Positions 15,982-24,751 of a DNA stretch of 64,000 nt are shown here, piece by piece. The stretch comes from Parachlamydiales bacterium. GTDB lineage: Bacteria > Chlamydiota > Chlamydiia > Chlamydiales > SM23-39. Under the pieces are notes generated by a model that ran no database searches, was not told the DNA's origin, and saw nothing but the letters and a program-made list of their open reading frames with translations. Where the stretch lies: the NCBI GenBank assembly GCA_019694475.1, contig JAIBBX010000003.1, positions 1 through 64,000 of the forward strand, read 5' to 3'. Position 1 is the first letter of the stretch. Each line of letters begins with the position of its first letter. The position numbers and the translations under genes were made by a program.

Positions 15982-17055
15982 ATGAGATGCATTTTTTTCT
16001 TTCTGATTTCTGCAGCTTTTGCTTGCACAGACTTTGTCGTGCAGGCAAAAGATGGCACCTTTGTAAATGGAAGATCGCTTGAATTCGGACTCGATTTGAA
16101 ATCGACTATACGAGCTTTCCCACGAGGGCAGAAAGTGGCGAGCCAAGCGCCAGGCAAGATGCCGGGCTTAAGTTGGATTTCCAAATACGGATATCTCGGC
16201 GTCAATGCTCTTGGTTTGAATTTCTCATTCGACGGGATGAATGAAGCGGGCCTTTCTTTTGGCTACCTATGGCTGCCTGGCATCACAGAATATCCAACTG
16301 CGCAAGATCCAAAAAAAGCGCTCGATTTTACCGATTTTTGCGCTTGGGTGCTCGGCAATTTTGCAACAGTTGCAGAAGTCAAAGAGGCGCTCAAAAATGT
16401 GAGCATTTGGGGCCATTCTGTTCCGCCTCTTGGCATGGCGCCTGTACATGCTGCTATTCACGATGCCAAAGGCAACAATCTTGTGGTGGAGTTTGTTGGG
16501 GGCGAGATGCAGGTCTATGACAATCCAATCAGCATCTTAACCAATTCGCCCTCTTTCGATTGGCAAAGCGCGAATTTGCAAAATTATCTGGGGTTGAGTC
16601 CCTATAACCCCAATCCTGTTACCTTCAAAGGAGTCACATTGTCTCCTGGTGGCCAAGGCGGAGGGTTTTTGGGTATCCCTGGCGACTTCAGCCCTCCATC
16701 TCGATTTGTCAAAATGTTCACCTTCCTTCGGTTTGTCTCTCAACCTGCTGTGAATAGCGATGCTGTCAATCTAGCCGAACATATGCTCAATTCAGTCGAT
16801 ATTCCGATGGGAACGATACGAGATCCCGATAAAGAAACCGGCGACTATACACAGTGGATTGTGATCAAGGATTTGACCAATAAATCGTTCTATTTCCGAT
16901 CTTATGGCGATCTTGTTTTGAAAAAAATCGATTTGAAGAAATTGAATTTTAAGCGTGAAAATAAAAATAGCCTTTCCATGGACTTCAGGAAAGGCTATGT
17001 AGATTTAAGCGACTCATTTGCAGGCAAAGAGTCGCTGACTGTTAGCCTTGAGTAA
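15982..17055 (+). CDS. Secreted choloylglycine hydrolase / linear amide C-N hydrolase family protein
   Basis: The protein is about 357 aa from the ATG at 15982, which starts a signal peptide (MRCIFFFLISAAFA) ending exactly before CTDFVV. In this Ntn-hydrolase family (penicillin V acylase, bile salt hydrolase) the mature N-terminal Cys is the nucleophile, so signal cleavage would expose the active site. Other family features are NGRSLEFGLDL with the Arg/Asp pocket, YGYLGVNALGLNFSFDGMNE with the internal Asn-rich strand, and ILTNSPSFDWQ with the conserved N. An earlier ATG at 15952 overlaps the previous gene. It likely acts in the periplasm on an N-acyl amide; the true substrate is unknown. Confidence 0.88.
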   Translation: MRCIFFFLISAAFACTDFVVQAKDGTFVNGRSLEFGLDLKSTIRAFPRGQKVASQAPGKMPGLSWISKYGYLGVNALGLNFSFDGMNEAGLSFGYLWLPGITEYPTAQDPKKALDFTDFCAWVLGNFATVAEVKEALKNVSIWGHSVPPLGMAPVHAAIHDAKGNNLVVEFVGGEMQVYDNPISILTNSPSFDWQSANLQNYLGLSPYNPNPVTFKGVTLSPGGQGGGFLGIPGDFSPPSRFVKMFTFLRFVSQPAVNSDAVNLAEHMLNSVDIPMGTIRDPDKETGDYTQWIVIKDLTNKSFYFRSYGDLVLKKIDLKKLNFKRENKNSLSMDFRKGYVDLSDSFAGKESLTVSLE

Positions 17056-17395
17056 CTGCAAATTCTTGAGCTTGAGCTTTAGGCAATCTCATTCGTGTTG
17101 CTGGGAATTTGAGTTCGCTTGCAAGCATTGAAAGATCTTGGAGTTTTGATAAAACTTCATTTAAAAAGCCGTTTTTCTTCCAAATTTTATACCATCTGTG
17201 CGATGCAGACTTCGATGCAAATTCATCTGATTTTGGGAGAGCTTCCCATTTCGATTTTGTGCACAGAACGTAAAGAATCGAATTCAATACTTTTTTCCAA
17301 GGAGTGTGCGGTTTTCCTCGGCCTCTTTTCACCGGTTTCGGGAAAAGCGGTTCTAATACTTGCCATTGCAAATCTGTTAATGCTTGATAATTCAT
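17042..17395 (-). pseudogene. IS5-family transposase N-terminal fragment (DUF4096-type)
   Basis: This 117-aa frame begins MNYQALTDLQWQVLEPLFP and continues with KRGRGKPHTPWKKVLNSILY and SASHRWYKIWKKNGFLNEVL. That is the DNA-binding N-terminal part of IS5/IS427-type transposases. The catalytic DDE half is missing and the frame ends in unrelated sequence over the 3' end of the choloylglycine hydrolase gene, converging with it by 14 bases. Stand-alone proteins of this type do occur in chlamydial relatives, so it could be a domesticated DNA-binding protein instead of a remnant. I see no terminal inverted repeats at the edges. Confidence 0.65.
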
Positions 17396-17396
17396 A

Positions 17397-17750
17397 TTAA
17401 CTCACTTTTATGTTTGGTTTTAGTAGATGCTTTTTCCCTTTCTCTCTACTATTTATATTTAATGATTTTTGGATTTCGGCTACGATTGCCTGCTCTTCTT
17501 CTGAAGGTTCAAAACCGATTTTCGGCATAAACTCATTCGACTTGGATTCGAGAAAATCCCGAACCTCCAATGCCAAAGCAAGAGCTTGCTCTTTTTCTTT
17601 CGGATCGTCTGATTCCAAAGAGGCCTTCAACGAGGCCAAATATTTGTTGGTTTCGGAAACCATCTTCCCGAGCTGATTCATATCAATCGAATCGGGGTTC
17701 TCGAAGACCTCTTTTAATAACTCAATGAATTGATTATTCATAATAAACAT
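17397..17750 (-). CDS. Small helical protein, paralogue of the 68-aa protein at 19375
   Basis: This 117-aa, highly charged, all-helical protein starts with MFIMNNQ or three residues later at MNNQFIEL. Its central part YLASLKASLESDDPKEKEQA followed by EVRDFLES matches the 68-aa protein encoded 1.6 kb upstream (LESDDPDLQKQA...EFKHLLE). Lengths and helix patterns recall small type III secretion chaperones, but there is no diagnostic motif. It lies downstream of the kinase gene on the same strand with a 99-base A/T-rich gap. Confidence 0.65.
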   Translation of the reverse strand: MFIMNNQFIELLKEVFENPDSIDMNQLGKMVSETNKYLASLKASLESDDPKEKEQALALALEVRDFLESKSNEFMPKIGFEPSEEEQAIVAEIQKSLNINSREKGKKHLLKPNIKVS

Positions 17751-17849
17751 TATTTATCTTATATACTTATTATATCCCAATTTGAATTAAATGTAAATAA
17801 ATATTTTATTGCAATATTGTGACGTAAGTCATTGATCGTAAGTGATTTG

Positions 17850-19346
17850 TTACAGTCTTTTTATGGCTAGTAGGATCCCGGCTAGGTTTCGTGGATAGAC
17901 GAGGTCTAGGGCCTTTTCGGATAGGGGCTGGGGGGCTAAAAGGAGGTCTTGGCGGAATGAGAGGATAGGGGGGATGTCCAGAGTGGAGAAAATGAAGGTG
18001 CTTTCCCGGTTCCAGGGCTCTTCTAAAATGTTCAAAGGTTCGAGGTCGGGCCCAAGGGGGCTATTTTGAGGTGTAAATACCCGTTTGGGGGTCTCCGGAC
18101 TTGGGTACTCCCAAAAACTGCCATAATTGCATGAGATGTAGTTAACTGTTCCTTTTTCGTCGTCTAGCAGGATAAAAGCAGCATTGAATAGATGGGAGAT
18201 TTTCTCTTTAAAAAGAATCTGCTTTGTTCGGAGAAGTATTTCTCTTGGATCTTGAGTTTGAAAAATCATGCTTCGAATGATTCCTTTTAGCATGGAAGCG
18301 CTGGCGAGAGAATGAATGCCGATGTCTTGCGGCTCTGCTGCAAATATTCCAAGTTTATTTTGAGAAAAAGAAAAAAAGTCCAAATAAGGTGTGTGATAAG
18401 AAAGTCCTTCTCTAGCAGCAAGTCCGATTTCAACAAAAGGCATTGAGGGTTTGTGTGAAATTAAGAAAGATCGGCTTTCTCTGAGCATTTCATAAAGAAC
18501 ATCGGAGGTTTTTGCTTCTTTTTCATCGATTCTTTTTAAAAAATCATTAATCTCGGCGATAAACTGTTCGATTTCTTTATACCGTTTATTCGGATCAAAC
18601 TGGATTGATTTTTCAATGATCTTAGCAAGCCGAGGCGGTAATAAGGAGAGATGAACCAACCCTTGCGATGTTGTTCCTAGAAAAAGCTCATAGGTAATCA
18701 ATCCTAGCGAATATACATCAGCTGAAAAAGAGATTTTTTCCGGATTTTCTTTCTGTTCCGGACTCATGTAAAATGGCGTTCCTAGCCTCGCTGCGTAAGT
18801 TGTAAGCATTTCGCCTTGCGCAGCTCGATCAAGAAAGAGAGCGATTCCAAAATCGATTAATTTGATGTTGCCCGATTCTGTAATGAGAACGTTTTCGGGC
18901 TTTAGGTCTCGGTGGATGATGCCGTGTGCATGAAGGTGGGACAATCCATAGGCGATTTGTAAAACGATCTCAATCGCCTTTCGGGCCGTAAGCGCTCTTT
19001 CGCGGATGAATTGGCGCAAGGATATTCCTTCCACATATTCCATAGCGACATAAATGCCCTCTTCCCACTGTCCGACATCGTAGAGTTTCACGATATTTGG
19101 ATGATTGGTGATGCTGAGCACGCGCGCTTCGCGGATTAGCCGAGAAAGCATCTCCCGGTCTTTTAAATATTTTTGCTGAACGACTTTGATGACGACTTTT
19201 TCCCCCGTTTTGGGGTGAGTCCCTAAATAAAGAACCCCCATTCCTCCTTCACTGAAGAAGCTGTCGACCTTATATTCGCCGATTTTCTCAGGAATCACTC
19301 GAGGCGGCGGCGGGGAAAACTCTTTTTTTGTGTCCATTCCTCCCAT
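17850..19346 (-). CDS. pkn5: Ser/Thr protein kinase (Pkn5-like) fused to a degenerate SpoIIE/PP2C-like domain
   Basis: This 498-aa protein has an intact Hanks-type kinase at residues 22-275: Gly loop SEGGMGVLYLG, ATP Lys 54 in VVIKVV, Glu 73, HRDLKPEN at 145-152, DFG at 165-167, and MSPEQ as the APE equivalent. Residues about 300-470 look like a SpoIIE/PP2C fold (LDFFSFSQNKLGIFAAEP, SMLKGIIRSMIFQTQDPREIL, FILLDDEKGTVNYISCNYG, NSPLGPDLEP). The metal-binding Asp-rich DxxGHG loop reads EPQDIGIHSLAS, so phosphatase activity is doubtful. The length and two-part plan match chlamydial Pkn5, a kinase encoded with type III secretion genes in C. trachomatis. An RBS (AGAGG) precedes the ATG. Confidence 0.82.
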   Translation of the reverse strand: MGGMDTKKEFSPPPPRVIPEKIGEYKVDSFFSEGGMGVLYLGTHPKTGEKVVIKVVQQKYLKDREMLSRLIREARVLSITNHPNIVKLYDVGQWEEGIYVAMEYVEGISLRQFIRERALTARKAIEIVLQIAYGLSHLHAHGIIHRDLKPENVLITESGNIKLIDFGIALFLDRAAQGEMLTTYAARLGTPFYMSPEQKENPEKISFSADVYSLGLITYELFLGTTSQGLVHLSLLPPRLAKIIEKSIQFDPNKRYKEIEQFIAEINDFLKRIDEKEAKTSDVLYEMLRESRSFLISHKPSMPFVEIGLAAREGLSYHTPYLDFFSFSQNKLGIFAAEPQDIGIHSLASASMLKGIIRSMIFQTQDPREILLRTKQILFKEKISHLFNAAFILLDDEKGTVNYISCNYGSFWEYPSPETPKRVFTPQNSPLGPDLEPLNILEEPWNRESTFIFSTLDIPPILSFRQDLLLAPQPLSEKALDLVYPRNLAGILLAIKRL

Positions 19347-19374
19347 ATACCTCTATGGGAGAAATCAATGCACT

Positions 19375-19581
19375 CTATTTTTGATATGTTTCGAGGAGAT
19401 GCTTGAACTCTTTGAGTTCGTCGATAGCTTGCTTTTGCAAATCCGGATCATCGGATTCCAGCTTCACCCTCAATACTTTTAAGAAAAAGTCGGTATTTTC
19501 CATCATGCCGATCATTTTTTCTTCGGTCATTTCAGGGCTTTCTAAGTCGGATTTAAAAGTCTTAATAAAATAATTGCTCAT
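19375..19581 (-). CDS. Small helical protein of 68 aa
   Basis: This compact helical protein (MSNYFIKTFKSDLESPEM...) has the core LRVKLESDDPDLQKQAIDEL shared with the 117-aa protein downstream of the kinase. It sits between the 424-aa gene (2-base gap) and the kinase gene (28-base gap), so it is almost certainly in one transcript. Its size and charge would suit a chaperone or adaptor for its neighbours, but this is a guess. Confidence 0.7.
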   Translation of the reverse strand: MSNYFIKTFKSDLESPEMTEEKMIGMMENTDFFLKVLRVKLESDDPDLQKQAIDELKEFKHLLETYQK

Positions 19582-19583
19582 CG

Positions 19584-20858
19584 TTAAAATCCTTGTAATA
19601 GGACGGTTTTTGTTGTATCCGGGAAGCCAAGATTTAAAGCATCAAAGTTTGCGGCAGCATCGAAACCTCCGCTTTGTCTATATGTAACTGCTTGCGTGAT
19701 AAACTCAACGAGAGATGGAGCCCTCTCTTCTCGGCCCTCTTCGTTTAGGCGGCGGATGTAATCGAGTTTTGCGGGAAGAACCATGTCTCCAGCATCCCCA
19801 GCATACGTTTTGATGAATGGCCCCACTCCCAAAATTGCTTCGGCTTTTTTATCATTAATGCCCAATTTTTTCGTGATCCACCAGCGATCGTCTTCGCCTG
19901 CTTTGAGCTTTCTTCGAAGGGTTGATTCAATTCCGTCTGAAATGAGGGCGGCTTTTTCTTGCCTTTCTTTAGGTGTAACAGTATTTGGATCCGCATCACC
20001 CCAGACTCCAGCGGCAAAATAGATCGCAAGCCGATCGATTTCTTTGAGCTCTTTAAGAAATATTTCCAATTTTCCATGTGCTTTTCGGATTTCTTGCTGT
20101 TCAGCAGTAGGACGAGTATTGAAAGCCGGATCGCTAAGCTGCGCTTTCAGTCGATCTCTTTCTCTTTCGGCGTTCTCTTTCAATCGCTGGATCCGATCTT
20201 CAGCAGCTTGAATATCTGTTTGAACTTGGGATCTGCTTCTTCCAGATACAGCAACCAGCTGGTCCAGGTGGCCGTCTTCCTCAAATTGTTTGATCGATGT
20301 AGGCATTGCTTTTTTCCAATCGTCAGTTGGAATCTGGAGCGGTTTCAAGGCCCCTTTTGCTCTTGTAGCTGGATCATTGAAATTATGCCCCAATCGCAGA
20401 TCGATCCAAACTCGTTGCGAAACCTTTCTTACTTTATGGGCTAATTCGATGAGTTTTGGATCAAAAGGTTTTGCTTTATCTTCAGTCGATAAATCGATCC
20501 ATTGCGTTTTTCCGCTTGCATCGACATATCGGATTGTTAAATTGCCAAGATCGATCCGGATTTTTGTAGCTCCAGGGCCTAAATGGTCTTTGACTTGAGT
20601 CCAGAGGTCGTCCAGTAATTTAGTCTCAAATTCCTTATATTTTTCTAAATCGACATCTTGTGTTGTTTTGTGGTACTGCGTACGCAAAGCCCAAGCTCTC
20701 TTTGTCTTGTCCTTCATGTGCTCTAAGTATGCGCGTGGATCAGATATCGGTGTCAGGGTCCCTTGAGCCATACGCTGAGCCTGCTCAGCGGAAATGGCGA
20801 GTTCGCCTGCTGAGCTGCTTGCTGAGCTTTGTCTAGCTTGTACAGTTACTGATGACAT
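19584..20858 (-). CDS. Unknown 424-aa helical protein
   Basis: I do not recognise a family. The N-terminus is Ser/Gln/Ala-rich and hydroxylated (MSSVTVQARQSSASSSAGEL), a composition common in type III secretion substrates. The middle (about 205-290) is strongly charged and probably coiled coil (ADAEDRIQRLKENAERERDR-like). The C-terminal part is globular with several Trp (EDDRWWITKKLGI). There is no transmembrane segment. It is the first gene of the minus-strand group leading into the kinase and diverges from the duplicated module at 21123, across 264 A/T-rich bases. It may be an effector or regulator phosphorylated by the kinase (inference). Confidence 0.7.
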   Translation of the reverse strand: MSSVTVQARQSSASSSAGELAISAEQAQRMAQGTLTPISDPRAYLEHMKDKTKRAWALRTQYHKTTQDVDLEKYKEFETKLLDDLWTQVKDHLGPGATKIRIDLGNLTIRYVDASGKTQWIDLSTEDKAKPFDPKLIELAHKVRKVSQRVWIDLRLGHNFNDPATRAKGALKPLQIPTDDWKKAMPTSIKQFEEDGHLDQLVAVSGRSRSQVQTDIQAAEDRIQRLKENAERERDRLKAQLSDPAFNTRPTAEQQEIRKAHGKLEIFLKELKEIDRLAIYFAAGVWGDADPNTVTPKERQEKAALISDGIESTLRRKLKAGEDDRWWITKKLGINDKKAEAILGVGPFIKTYAGDAGDMVLPAKLDYIRRLNEEGREERAPSLVEFITQAVTYRQSGGFDAAANFDALNLGFPDTTKTVLLQGF

Positions 20859-21122
20859 AATTAAATTATCCCGTTGAGTCTATTATACATTAATTAAATT
20901 ATTTATTAAATAATAAAATTAAGATATTAATCATAAGTCGCTGAAATTAAGGGTTATAGTGTAGCCAGAAACTTGAGTTTCTTTCTGTAAGTTGTTCATG
21001 TTTAGTTGCTAAAAGGTTAATATCTGGGGTGGCTTCTGGATTATCCAATTAATGTTGCCCAATTATTAAAATTTTATTGATTATTTATTTATAATAATAT
21101 AATATTTAATTAACGGGTGATT
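20859..21122. promoter_or_regulatory. A/T-rich divergent intergenic region
   Basis: This 264-base, very A/T-rich region lies between the minus-strand 424-aa gene and the first plus-strand module. Both transcription units must start here. No gene, no tRNA and no clear operator is visible. Confidence 0.4.
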
Positions 21123-21500
21123 ATGGAATTAGAAAGATTAAAAGAGTTTATCGAGAATGCAGAGGCTTTTAAAACAAACCCTGCATGCCAAGAACTAGCT
21201 AAGCAGTTTTATCTGTTATCCGACCTCATTAAGGTTGAGAAAGAGGGTGGAACCCTTGATTCGGCCTATTTTGAGCGTTTCGGTGTTGTATTCAAGCAGT
21301 TTTGGCATTCCTTTGATGAAGCTGTCATGAGTTTCGGGATGTCCCCGGACGTTTTCAAGGCCAACCTAGATAATCCAGCCTATTTTCCTCCTGAGGTGTG
21401 GCAAAGGATGCAGGCTTTGAAGCGAGAGATTTATGGGGAAGAAAAGGCTTCTATCCCTAAGAAGTTGAGAAAAGAGAAGAAGAAGAAGGTAAGGATTTAA
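21123..21500 (+). CDS. Module copy 1, gene A: small helical protein (chaperone-like?)
   Basis: The protein is 125 aa from the ATG at 21123; a GTG six bases upstream is open, but the second copy of the module starts at the matching ATG. The sequence MELERLKEFIENAEAFKTNP, then FDEAVMSFGMSPDVFKANL, PPEVWQRMQALKREI and a Lys-rich tail is all helical. It is nearly the same as the gene at 24752. It precedes gene B by 2 bases. The size and position before a secreted-type helical protein recall secretion chaperones such as SseA/CesA, but there is no sequence proof. Confidence 0.8.
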   Translation: MELERLKEFIENAEAFKTNPACQELAKQFYLLSDLIKVEKEGGTLDSAYFERFGVVFKQFWHSFDEAVMSFGMSPDVFKANLDNPAYFPPEVWQRMQALKREIYGEEKASIPKKLRKEKKKKVRI

Positions 21501-21502
21501 TT

Positions 21503-22375
21503 ATGTCTACATATACAGATACTTGGGATGCAGACTACAAAAAGTTATTCGGCGATGATGGTACTGGCCAAACAAGCGGCGACATCTATATTGCAATGCA
21601 AGAACAGCAAGGTATTGCGGATTCGGCGCAAGCTTATCATGATGAAATGAACCGGATCGCCCATACAGGCGATGCGATGATCGCTTTCACACTTCTTGCG
21701 TTGTTATTCGCCAATCAGGGTATGAATCAGCTGAACTATCAATCTGCATCCGATGCGGGCGCTTTGAAGGTTCAGGGAGATATCGCGACTTTGAACAATG
21801 ACCTTGAAGACTTAACCAACCAGACAAGCGACGCGACCCAGAACCCTGATGGTACATATACCTATCAGCATAATTATCTGGATCTCGTGGCGCAAAGAGC
21901 TGAGCTCATGCACCAGAAATTGGATGAAAATGGACCAGGTTGGAACCAAGATCTGACCAACATTCTCGGCGACGATGCTTCGAACAGCTTGTCGAGCAAC
22001 TTCTTGACGATTCGAGGCCAGATTTATGACACGAATGTTGCGGATAATGCCCCAACTGGCGAGACCATTTATTTCACTGCGATGGTACAAAATGCAAATC
22101 CATCTGGCGACCCGTATGTAGAGAGTTATTGCGAATTCCAGGTCGACCTTGAAACTCGTGGAGACCCAAAGGGTGTGAACGAGGCGATGAAGGCGAAAAC
22201 GGATGCTTTCAACTTGAACACTTCGACTACGCAGTCTACGAACGCAGCTTCGCAAGAGGTGATTTCGAATGACCAGAAGAAAACGCAGTCTGTCCAGGCA
22301 TTCCTCGTGGCCATGTTCCACGCGATGATGGACGTGATTTCTGCAACTGTGAAAGCAGTAGGAAAAGGATCGTAA
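21503..22375 (+). CDS. Module copy 1, gene B: EspA/SseB-like filament protein (tentative)
   Basis: This 290-aa protein starts MSTYTDTWDADYKKLFGDDG. A hydrophobic helix DAMIAFTLLALLFANQGM (about 52-70) is followed by a long helix (ALKVQGDIATLNNDLEDLTN). A variable, more polar middle comes next, then a C-terminal helix NQEVISNDQKKTQSVQAF-type ending MMDVISATVKAVGKGS. A hydrophobic N-terminal helix, variable centre and polymerisation-type C-terminal helix is the plan of type III filament proteins EspA/SseB. I infer that family from pattern only. The paralogue is at 25126. Confidence 0.8.
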   Translation: MSTYTDTWDADYKKLFGDDGTGQTSGDIYIAMQEQQGIADSAQAYHDEMNRIAHTGDAMIAFTLLALLFANQGMNQLNYQSASDAGALKVQGDIATLNNDLEDLTNQTSDATQNPDGTYTYQHNYLDLVAQRAELMHQKLDENGPGWNQDLTNILGDDASNSLSSNFLTIRGQIYDTNVADNAPTGETIYFTAMVQNANPSGDPYVESYCEFQVDLETRGDPKGVNEAMKAKTDAFNLNTSTTQSTNAASQEVISNDQKKTQSVQAFLVAMFHAMMDVISATVKAVGKGS

Positions 22376-22377
22376 AT

Positions 22378-22788
22378 ATGAACGGAACTGAAGCGATAGG
22401 CGAAGCAGTTTCATCCTTGTCCGATACGACGCTTGACTCAGAGATGACGAAAGCGGGTGGAATTGTGACGATGATTCAGGGCATTTCGCTTTTGAGCGTT
22501 GCGATTACCGGTTGGTGGAACTATCTGTCGCAGCAATATGCGATTGCGATGTTTAGCTCGGTCTCCGACCCCAGTTATTCGGCCAAAGCGGCTGCAGCCT
22601 ATTCGGCCTATACCCAAGCTCAGCAGGAAGGGCAGTTTGAGTTGGACCAGCAGGATAACGTACTGTCCTTGGATAAAGGTGTATTGAAGCAGCTTGGAAA
22701 CGCTATGGATCAGGTCTATTCTTTGATGCAAGCGCCAATGCAGCTAGCAAAAGCTACAACTAAAGCCATATTAATTATGGGAAATTAA
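22378..22788 (+). CDS. Module copy 1, gene C: 136-aa hydrophobic-helix protein
   Basis: This protein starts 2 bases after gene B. After a polar start (MNGTEAIGEAVSSLSDTTLD) it has a hydrophobic helix GGIVTMIQGISLLSVAITGW (about 27-46), a Trp-containing turn, an Ala/Tyr/Gln-rich segment (SAKAAAAYSAYTQAQQEG) and a C-terminal amphipathic helix LKQLGNAMDQVYSLMQAPMQ. The plan is a miniature of gene B. It could be a minor filament or tip component. There are no known catalytic motifs. The paralogue at 26012 is almost the same length and sequence. Confidence 0.8.
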   Translation: MNGTEAIGEAVSSLSDTTLDSEMTKAGGIVTMIQGISLLSVAITGWWNYLSQQYAIAMFSSVSDPSYSAKAAAAYSAYTQAQQEGQFELDQQDNVLSLDKGVLKQLGNAMDQVYSLMQAPMQLAKATTKAILIMGN

Positions 22789-22796
22789 GGAAAATT

Positions 22797-23417
22797 ATGA
22801 GTAATACATATTCAAATGTTGACCCAGCAGTCCAGGCGATGGTGGGAGATCTTTATGACTATCTGACTGTCGATGTTGGTTCTGTTTTTATCTTGAATAA
22901 CATTGGAACGATGCATGTTCACAACGACTCAAACGATGTAATTACCAGCACGAACGAAGATTTGTCGAAAAGCTGGACATCTGGCGGCGCAACCGGTCAG
23001 CTTCAGGCTGATTGGGTGGCAACTGCAAATTCCAATTGGGAAAATAGCGCAAACGCACAAGAAATTCAGGACTTTTTGGATGGTACTGCCAAATTTACCC
23101 AGAAGGCGACAGGGTATCCGATTTGGAACTATTCTCAATCAGTAGTAACGCAGATTTTGAATTTGATTGCGACCAACTATAACAACAAGCCAATCAATGA
23201 CAACCAAGCGGGCGATAACACGACCGCCAACGCCTTGAACAGTATTGTGGGTTCGGAGGCGAACCTTGAAGAACAGCCAGGCCAAAACCTTGCTAAAACA
23301 GAGGGCGGAGTATTGCAGGGAGACTCGAATACACAGCAAACAGCAACAAGCTGTATTGACTCGATGCTGCAAACGGAAGGCAATATTCCAAGCTTGATCC
23401 AACAGATTTATAGTTAA
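22797..23417 (+). CDS. Module copy 1, gene D: 206-aa protein of unknown function
   Basis: I do not recognise a family. There is no signal peptide. The start VDPAVQAMVGDLYDYLTVDV and the Asn/Thr-rich body lead to a C-terminal helix with CIDSMLQTEGNIPSLIQQIY. It shares a 182-base exactly identical DNA stretch (23005-23186) with its paralogue at 26430 although flanking sequence has diverged, pointing to gene conversion. It sits in the tightly packed module between gene C (8-base gap) and gene E. Confidence 0.8.
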   Translation: MSNTYSNVDPAVQAMVGDLYDYLTVDVGSVFILNNIGTMHVHNDSNDVITSTNEDLSKSWTSGGATGQLQADWVATANSNWENSANAQEIQDFLDGTAKFTQKATGYPIWNYSQSVVTQILNLIATNYNNKPINDNQAGDNTTANALNSIVGSEANLEEQPGQNLAKTEGGVLQGDSNTQQTATSCIDSMLQTEGNIPSLIQQIYS

Positions 23418-23431
23418 AAAAGGATAAAAAT

Positions 23432-24397
23432 ATGAGCACCAACACAGAAAAATATGGGTTCATGTTCATGTCTCAGAATGCTGAGAGCTACAAGAATACT
23501 TCGATTCAAGCGAAGTATTTCATGGAGCTGATGAGACAGAAGAACTTACTCGCGCAAGAACAGGCAAAAGAATGGGCGCCGGATCCTGAGCACGGGATTG
23601 TCAAAGAGATGCTCGATACTCTTTTTGATGCAGCGGACAAAGCTGGCGATGCATTCCATCAAGACGCAATCAATGCATTGATCGACTGCGGAACAGCGGG
23701 TCTTTCTATTGTAGGCGTTGGAGTGGCTCACTTTTCGACAAGCACGAAAGACATCCAAATGAAAATCGACGATGCTGAGCAGCTTAAAGGGGATCTGAAT
23801 GGACCGAATCGGGTCAATCCGATCTTGGAAGAATTGGATGAAGATCAGCCTGGCGCCCAGTTGAAACCAGCGGACAAGCTGAGCAAAGAAGATAATGAAT
23901 ATATCAGACAGAAAGTCAATGATTGGTCGACCAAGGGCGGAAAAACATTCGAGAACTATCAGAAGAAAATGGTAGGTCTTGAAGGAGAGCTTCCCGATGA
24001 TGTGTCGAAGCAGAATGAATTGAATCGCGAAGCAGTTGAGCAAGCGAAAGCCTCGCCTAGCCGCAAGGATATTTTGGAAAATCTCAACGACTATATCGAC
24101 GATCTGAAGAGCGAACGAGGACGCATCGAGCACCAATTCAACAACTGGGCGCAAGGTATTATGAACCTGTTGCCTCCAGCGTCGAAAGGTTTGGAAGTGC
24201 CTCAGCTCAACAAAAAAGCAGACGATACAACAGCATCGCAGCAAGGCCAGTCAGTGGGTCAAGTGTTGCAAGATGCGGAGAAAAAGCAAGCGCAATTCTT
24301 CGAACAAACGGCGCAACAAGCAGAGCAAGATTCTCAAGCGGCAGATGCAGCTGCATCATCGCTTGGCCAAATTGTTCAGAACAGGTCTGGCGCATAA
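23432..24397 (+). CDS. Module copy 1, gene E: 321-aa translocator-like protein (tentative)
   Basis: The start is MSTNTEKYGFMFMSQNAESY. A helical N-terminal region is followed by one hydrophobic segment, AINALIDCGTAGLSIVGVGV (about 86-106). A charged coiled-coil region (DYIDDLKSERGRIEHQFNNW) and a Gln/Ala-rich C-terminal helix (GQSVGQVLQDAEKKQAQFFE) come next. One hydrophobic segment between coiled coils resembles the minor translocators SctB (CopD/SseD/EspB type). That assignment is inference. A rho-independent terminator follows at 24426. The paralogue is at 27056. Confidence 0.8.
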   Translation: MSTNTEKYGFMFMSQNAESYKNTSIQAKYFMELMRQKNLLAQEQAKEWAPDPEHGIVKEMLDTLFDAADKAGDAFHQDAINALIDCGTAGLSIVGVGVAHFSTSTKDIQMKIDDAEQLKGDLNGPNRVNPILEELDEDQPGAQLKPADKLSKEDNEYIRQKVNDWSTKGGKTFENYQKKMVGLEGELPDDVSKQNELNREAVEQAKASPSRKDILENLNDYIDDLKSERGRIEHQFNNWAQGIMNLLPPASKGLEVPQLNKKADDTTASQQGQSVGQVLQDAEKKQAQFFEQTAQQAEQDSQAADAAASSLGQIVQNRSGA

Positions 24398-24751
24398 CAA
24401 ATTCCCTTTCCTTTCTCTCAACAGGACCGCGGTTTCTAAAACCGCGGTTTTTTTTTATCCGATGGACGCGAAAAAAATAAATCGGGCTAAGCCGAATCCC
24501 ATTATTCCCGGACAGGGATCTGCTTTGTTGCGATAGCGCCTCTTTGCTCCACTCAACGCTGATGAAAAACACGCTGATCCTTCAAGAGTATCTTTACATA
24601 GATTTAATCAAATCGCGATCTGAAATCTATATTTCTGAGTTGAAATATTTAGGTTTTGTTTGTTTTGTTTGCGTTATGTTTGTTTGACATTAATTATAAA
24701 ATAGATAGTGATATTTTATTTTTTATTTGATAATCTGTAGTTAGAGGTATT
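24398..24751. other. Intergenic region between the two module copies
   Basis: This 354-base gap holds the terminator of copy 1 at its start, a short stretch of apparently non-coding sequence, and then an A/T-rich segment (about 24590-24750) that probably carries the promoter of copy 2. I see no gene, tRNA or repeat in it. Confidence 0.5.
24426..24456 (+). terminator. Rho-independent terminator after module copy 1
   Basis: The stem ACCGCGGTTT / AAACCGCGGT with a tight CTA-type loop is followed by a run of nine T. It sits 29 bases after gene E. The equivalent terminator follows copy 2 at 28037. Confidence 0.9.

Noticed and set aside
17042..17395. Complete insertion sequence
   Set aside because: No DDE domain, no terminal inverted repeats and no second frame were found; only the N-terminal domain is present.
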